Shown here: positions 58,340 through 64,000 of the stretch, piece after piece
Numbering within the stretch: the first letter of the stretch is position 1
How the letters are laid out: each line of letters begins with the position of its first letter
Assembly (NCBI GenBank): GCA_031841125.1
Contig: CM063114.1
Coordinates: forward strand, 33,501,574 to 33,565,573
Direction: 5' to 3'
Length of the DNA stretch: 64,000 nt
DNA from: Acanthococcus lagerstroemiae
Lineage: Eukaryota > Arthropoda > Insecta > Hemiptera > Eriococcidae
Notes under the pieces: model-generated
Told to the model about the DNA's origin: nothing
The model's database searches: none
The model's input: the letters and a program-made list of their open reading frames with translations, nothing else
Program-made: the position numbers and the translations under genes

Positions 58340-61300
58340 GTATGTTGTAGGCTGGAGGCAGCCAGCGCTGCAAACAAACTATCAACCGACCCCGCTTCAT
58401 CTGTCAACAGCAAAAGTAAATAATTTTGCTTTTGTTCTGGATCAAACGTGATTGGTTGAAAAGTTTTTTTGCTGTGTATGCTGGCTCCATGCAGTGTACA
58501 ACCAGTCGTGATTCGCCAATCCGCCATACAAATTGCATTCTTGTTTAAAACCAATTTTTAAGTTATTATTAACCTAATTTTTTCCCCTTAGGATAGTGTT
58601 AGTTCTCTAATTATTCTAATGTTTATAATTTAGTCTGAGTTGACATGGGTTAGCGAGGGTCTGGAGAAGTTGCAGTGCCATCTCCCTGCCTGCGTAGTGC
58701 TGTCGCATCCATGAATCTGTACTTTTTTTGGACAAGAGGGCCGTGGAAGTATACGGTTCATTGAAGCGATAAGACTATTTGCCCTGGCCATAGGTGCAAA
58801 TAACAAGTCTGGGGGGACAAAAGTTTTTCAGATCAAAACTTTACCTGCTTGTATTATTTATTCATTTTCCGGCAAGTTTGAGGTGCTGAGGCCCCACCCC
58901 CATATGTTTGCACCTATTGTCCTACTCTATTTCCCGCATGTTTATACCCACACGTCCAATTGTAACCCATTGATCTGCAGCTGTGTTCTCTAGCATTGGG
59001 TTAGTTGAAAACTAACACAGGCAACAGTAATGTCTGTGGGGGACTGCCCTCCTTTGCAGTGAACGGGCAGTCAGTGGCGAATGTAGTGGAGACCAGATTC
59101 TTAGATTCTTGATTGCATAGGTTCTTTTCCATTGATTTGGCCGGCGCTGATTGAGACTTTCCTGCCACAAGAACGCTGTGGAGGAAGTCTATGGTGGCTA
59201 TACCCTCTCAGTGCTGGGTCAGTGGTTTGTGTGTTCGCATAGGTATACGTATGAGTAACTCAAGGTCCTTCCTCCTCGTCTTCTCTGTTACGTTGCCTCT
59301 AACTAGGGTTTGGGGCTGATCCTTAACAGAGTGGAGCGTACTGGATATGGCGGCTGGGGATTAGCGCCAGGAGAAGCGAGCTGCAGTTTTTGGCTGTGAT
59401 GGCCTTAGCTGTTGTCTCGTGGAGTCTGGGGCCCTACTATGGGTAACGTAACAGCAGGGAAGACAATGGGAAAGACACCTTTTCGAAATTATTGTCCTTT
59501 TTTCTTAAAGGATGGGTCAGTCTCCCCGGACTTATCCTTTCGGAGAAAAGTACGAAAGTTTCTAAGTTCTTTTTGTGATCCACCCCGGTCTTTTCTGGTA
59601 GTTTGGACCTGTTTTGTTGGTGTGTCATCGGCACAACAACCCTACAACCAGACTGACAGAATGAGACTCGAGTCAGCGATTGTTTTCAGTTTCCTAAGTG
59701 ATAAATGCCAGACACGTATTTTACCACTTCGGAGAACAGGAAAATAATTTCTGAGTTCGTTAAGAAGACTCGTTCTCCAAATATTCCTAATTCCTTAGAA
59801 TTATTCCTGAATTTGTGAATTCCTTAAAATCATAATACACCGGCTGCAGGCGAGATGCAGAGGCGAAGCAGGTGCCCCATACACCCGCCGGCAGCCCTCT
59901 AGGTTCTGAGTAGGGGCGTTAGCTTCAGCTGAGCTTGTAATATCCTGCAAACTGTTGAAGCTAACCGCCATCGTATTTCCCCAGTCTAGCCTACGGTAGG
60001 TGTACAGTCTAGGGTAGTAAAGGTATCACAGTTCTCTCAAACTCGAATTGCAACTTCCATAGCAGCAGATCAAGGAGTCTCATTCTGTAGATAGAGTCTC
60101 GAGCAATAGGCATGTCAGTCTGGCGTCTTGATTCCTTATGAACCAATTAACTCTCTAAAGAAACGCATAGGAAAAGTCAGGGTCAGTGAGGCTCACGATG
60201 TAAACCTTCTGGGCTAGACCTTGTTCTCGCGAGTCCTCGTGCCCGGGGGCAAGGTTCCCAGGAGTGATCAGCGGATCTGGTTCTAGACACCCCTGGTCCC
60301 AGTATGATGCGTGCTCATTAAAGAGTTGAATGAGTATCGAGCGGATCAAGAAGCTTCGTTTAATTTCATTCTTATTTAGTCCCGAAAGGTCAGTGTTGGA
60401 AGTTGTATAAGGATCCGAAAGGATAACTGATTTACCTGTAATCATCCTCCTTCTCAGTTCTTTACTTATACGTACTCGAAAAAGAAAAAAAGAAACACGA
60501 AAGTGAATCTGTTCTTGCTACATTCAGGTATTAGATATTAAGTAGTACTCGATTTTCTTATCTAGTGTTACAGTCTTAGAAAACATTCAGTTTCGTGGCT
60601 TTTCAGGGATACTATTGTCTTACATTTCCGAGCAGCCTTATCTGTATCCTCTGTGGGGGAAATGCAGGACCGTAAGACTGCCTAGTAGATCTATGCTCTC
60701 CCTTTGTTCGAGTCAGTCTCTTCAGTGAATCGGCCAATAATGAACCATATTGGTCATGGTACGTGTGCGGTTGAGTTGACTTGGTCATTGCCGGATCATA
60801 GTTTTTACGGGTAGCTGTTAGTTTCCTCTACAGAGTGGGGTGTATTCGTATACTTCTTGAGGGTTTGAAAAAGAATATGAATCTATATTGACTTGAAGTG
60901 GACCAGAGTATTCAGCTCCACTTTATGCCGATATAAATTCAAATTCGGCTTCAAGCATCTGAATATTAAATTCTTCGGGGAATGGGGGGGGGGGGTACAT
61001 GTATTCACTGCATGGAAGTGCACGAACGTTAGCCTCCCTGATAGCTTTATGCTCTCCCTTTGTTTGGGGCAGTCTCTTCAGTGAATCGGCCAATAGTGAA
61101 CCCTGTGCTGTTGAGCTGTTATGGCTCTTCAGTGAGTCGGTCACGGTACGTGTGCGGTTGAGCTGTCTTGATCATTGCCGGACCATAGACTCAACAGAGA
61201 GCTGTTAGCTTCTTATGCAGGGAATACATGTTCTTATTCAAAAATAAAACACTTCGCTGTAGGCCACTGAGACTGTTTGTCTCAGTGAGAGGTTGCCAGG

Positions 61301-61565
61301 GGTAATGTAAGACACAGCTTACTGAGCAGATCTGATTGTTTGCGACTGTAACATGTGAAAAGAATCTCGAGGTGATATCTAGGTAGTTAGAATCTCCGCG
61401 CTTCAACGTGCAAATCCACTTGGCTTATAATGTTTCTGAATAGCAGTTTTGTATAAATCTTTTTTGTTTTTTTCGGTAATGAACTTCAAGAGACTCGGGT
61501 CAGTGCCTGCTTGTCATCAGTATCAAGCGTTCCAACAGCCGGATGAGTGACGAATCAACGCAGTA
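58340..61565 (+). repeat. 3.2-kb direct duplication, copy B
   Basis: Collinear with copy A at an offset of about 3.84 kb. It includes the matching 111-codon frame (59412-59747), the gtcctcgtgcccgggggcaa block (about 60233) and the aatcggccaat sub-repeats. It has an additional insertion of about 150 bp relative to A around 60830-61010, with a G-run. Confidence 0.85.
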
Positions 61566-63594
61566 TGGCTGTACTCACCGTCACTTGCTTATCTGCATTA
61601 TAGTAGCCAACAGAAGAACTAGTTTGGCCACAATTATCTGGATGCTGTTTATTCTTGATTTGGAATTATAAGTGTACCCAGAACAACTATTCGGACTTCC
61701 CAGATCGGTGGCGTGCTAGCATGGGGTCTCCCTCCCTAAATGATTCTTACCAATGTTAGGATAAATTGTACTTAGACTGTACTTTCGAATAGAGAAAGAC
61801 GCATTTTTGTTTCGTTACCAATACGTCCGAAATTTATTTTCAAGGCCAATTCAAATAAAAATTGGTAGCTTATAAAAACGTTGAAGTAAAACTTGAGCAA
61901 GTTTTTTCCGCAAAAATCTGATTGAGAGTCGTTTGAATAGCCCTCATTTTAATCCTAGCATCTCAGTAATTCCAACTTTGATAAGATTACCAAAAACATA
62001 AGTTAGATGTCAGCTACTTTGCTGTTGATTCTTGGGAAGTGCGAATGGTCAATCATTGTATTTATTGTTGGCATAAAACGTTTGATATTGTCTGTATTTT
62101 TCTGCTCTTCTTCTTTATCACATTTGTATTCCGGTGCTGATCTTGTTTGCTTGTGAATATCATCAGGAGCGGATAGGACTTTTGTAGTGGCCTGGGAAAG
62201 AAACGTGAAAACGGCTCACATGCATAAATTTTTGTGTTAATTATTACTGAATGCCACTGGTTGACCGGCCCATTTTACTCTTTCGAACGACGGCCCAATA
62301 GGGCGTGGCCCACCGGCCCACCATTCCTGTCCGCTTCTGGACCTAAAAATGAAGAGTCAGTGTGTCCAAAAATTGCAGTTTTTAGCTTTATAGGGTTTTC
62401 GCATCTTCTACTTGTAGAAAATAATACGTTATGGGGAATTAGTCAAATTTAGTGCAATACTGCTGATGAGAGCCCAAAACGAATATGGCATAGCATACAT
62501 GACTGTTGTTAAAAACTTTGAATATGCCATTATCTCACAACTTGTGTTTACAGACATACATATTACCTTTCATCCTTGAGTAACGATTTCCATTCATTAT
62601 TGAATTTTGGTTAGCTGAAACAAAGTATAAACTGAACTAACAGTGACTGTCTCCACTAAATAGCTCCTTAGCTTGCAAAACGGAATTTTTCAGGAACACA
62701 GAAAAAAAAAGATTGATTAAACAAATATTTTTATGCGAAAGAGGACACGTTTATCTTTCAGAATATACTACTATCTTGAAACTGATTTTTGCAAGCTAAG
62801 GAGATTTTTCGCGATCACTTTCTTTTCATTGTTTTATACTGAATTACTGATACTTGATTGTCTGGCATAATAAACGATTTTACTGGAGTTCTGCAATTTT
62901 TTGTGAATGATAGAGCGGCAATTTTTTCTGTATTACGCGAACAATTTACCTGGGTTCCAACGAAGTTCAACTATGCAACCCATTGAACACATCAATCAAT
63001 TCAAGTTCCTGTGAGAAGGAAAGTATGCAACCCAAATGACATCTAAAATCGTGTAAACTATGTAAAATAGCCGAAAAATACACTAGTTTTATTAGGAGAA
63101 TAGGAGTCATGTAGAGGTTCTATGTTCCTGATATTTTTCAATACCCAGTGTTCACATTTAAGGGCGTGGCTAGAGATTCAGACCACGCCCACTGTGCTGC
63201 CTAGCCCGTGATAACTCATAAAATAGATGCGAAATAGCCGTTTTCATTAGGAGAATATAAGTTTTAAAGAGGTCCTAGGTTCCTAATGTTCAATTTAGAG
63301 ATGCTCATTGAGTTGCATACTGGTGTATATTAAAGGCGGCGTTTGTTTTGAAGATATTTTTCCAATTTCAGACTGTTATTTGAGTTGCATGTTGTTTGTA
63401 TGAAGGGGCATAAAATTCCTTATTTTTGGTATATTTTGAAGATATTTAGACTTTGTTTTTGTTGCTTGTATCACTACTGCTGATCTTGTTTGCTCATAAG
63501 TATACATATATTGAGAATTAATGAAAAGTTAGAACATTGTGAGGGAAGATCATTTTTGACAACTTTGCGCATTCACCTAAAAAAGCTCATTTTC
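61566..63594. other. Gene-free stretch with diverged repeats
   Basis: 62930-63380 contains two loose copies of a module (aaatagccg .. attaggagaata .. aggt(t/c)cta .. ttcctgat/aatgtt). The hairpin gggcgtgg..ccacgccc is at about 63163-63190. No coding gene recognised. Confidence 0.45.
62664..62803. mobile_element. Small MITE-like element with 17-bp inverted ends
   Basis: ctccttagcttgcaaaa at the left and ttttgcaagctaaggag at the right are exact inverses enclosing an AT-rich 106 bp. No clear target duplication. Confidence 0.7.
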
Positions 63595-64000
63595 CTCATA
63601 CATATTCAAAAATTTTTGGTAGCGCCTTCAACTCGTTCAATATGCAATACATTATACACCATTTGAACCCATTGCTGCTTTCAAAATGTCTGTACGAAAA
63701 CGCGTGTAACTTTGGACTGGAGACAGCTAGAGCGAAATGGTTTGAAATTTTGGTGAGAGGAGATCAATCCTGACAACTTGGCGCTTTCACCTAAAAAAGC
63801 TCATTTTTCTCGAGAACTATGGGAGATAGAGGAAAACTGAGAAGAATTTTGCTTCTACAGAAGTTCCAACTTTTCATTACCTTCAATTTGATAGTAAATA
63901 TGCCGGGGTCAGACAGAGTTGTATTTTTTTCACTTTTGTGTAAATTTTTGAAAATTTTTTTTTCTGTCAAAAAACGCGTGTAACTTTGGACTGGAGACAA
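63595..64000. repeat. Repeat related to the 370-bp satellite, running off the window
   Basis: gcgccttcaactcgttcaatatgcaatacat and gactggagacagctagagcgaaatgg followed by tttgaaattttgg parallel the 48.2-49.6 kb monomers. aaaacgcgtgtaactttgga occurs twice (63698 and 63973), implying a period of about 275 bp. The array probably continues beyond the window. Confidence 0.65.

Noticed and set aside
60155..60445. 96-codon minus-strand frame in copy B of the 3-kb repeat
   Set aside because: The same block in copy A, although nearly identical in bases, does not keep the frame, so it is unlikely to be coding.

Overview
The window looks like nuclear DNA of an arthropod, most likely an insect. It is AT-rich, and its split genes have short coding exons with GT-AG introns. 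It is dense in small inverted-repeat transposons, and one locus has an EpsinR/Tel2 layout known from Drosophila. I cannot name the species; a hemipteran is a guess. Five host genes could be assembled exon by exon with consistent reading phase. All exon joins are my reading of splice signals, not transcript data.

Layout. 1-5.2 kb is a transposon graveyard: hAT-like elements with 8-bp target duplications, palindromic MITEs and one copy of a MITE bounded by ggacgctgtt/aacagcgtcc. 5.2-9.0 kb (+) is a 534-aa acyl-CoA synthetase/4CL-luciferase family enzyme ending in SKL. 11.9-22.9 kb (+) is a 19-exon SHPRH-type SNF2/PHD/RING ubiquitin ligase, about 1441 aa, with transposon-filled introns. 23.2-23.5 kb (-) is a BET1 Golgi SNARE with an apparent frameshift in the membrane anchor. 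25.9-27.5 kb (-) is a 5-exon XK-related membrane protein of 442 aa. 28.0-28.6 kb is a nested palindrome/hAT structure.

29.2-44.1 kb (+) is the most informative locus: an EpsinR (CLINT1/lqfR) gene whose large intron contains a complete TEL2 (TELO2) coding exon. The TEL2 exon has an acceptor in the same phase as the EpsinR tail exon, so alternative 3' splicing would give an EpsinR-TEL2 fusion (1237 aa) or EpsinR alone (515 aa). The tail exon lies inside a near-identical 920-bp direct duplication, with a Tc1-like foldback element between the copies. Only one copy of that exon can be used per mRNA without a frameshift.

44.1-64 kb has no recognised gene. It holds a possible orphan exon (46.77 kb), a roughly 370-bp satellite (48.2-49.6 kb), a TIR element with a 100-codon ORF (50.4-51.3 kb) and a direct duplication of about 3.1 kb (54.4-57.6 and 58.3-61.6 kb). 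The two copies alternate between almost identical and strongly diverged blocks without convincing ORFs, which makes the locus a candidate long noncoding RNA or an unknown repeat family. Neighbouring host genes have unrelated roles (lipid/acyl activation, DNA-damage ubiquitination, ER-Golgi fusion, membrane transport, clathrin traffic plus PIKK assembly); I see no pathway cluster.
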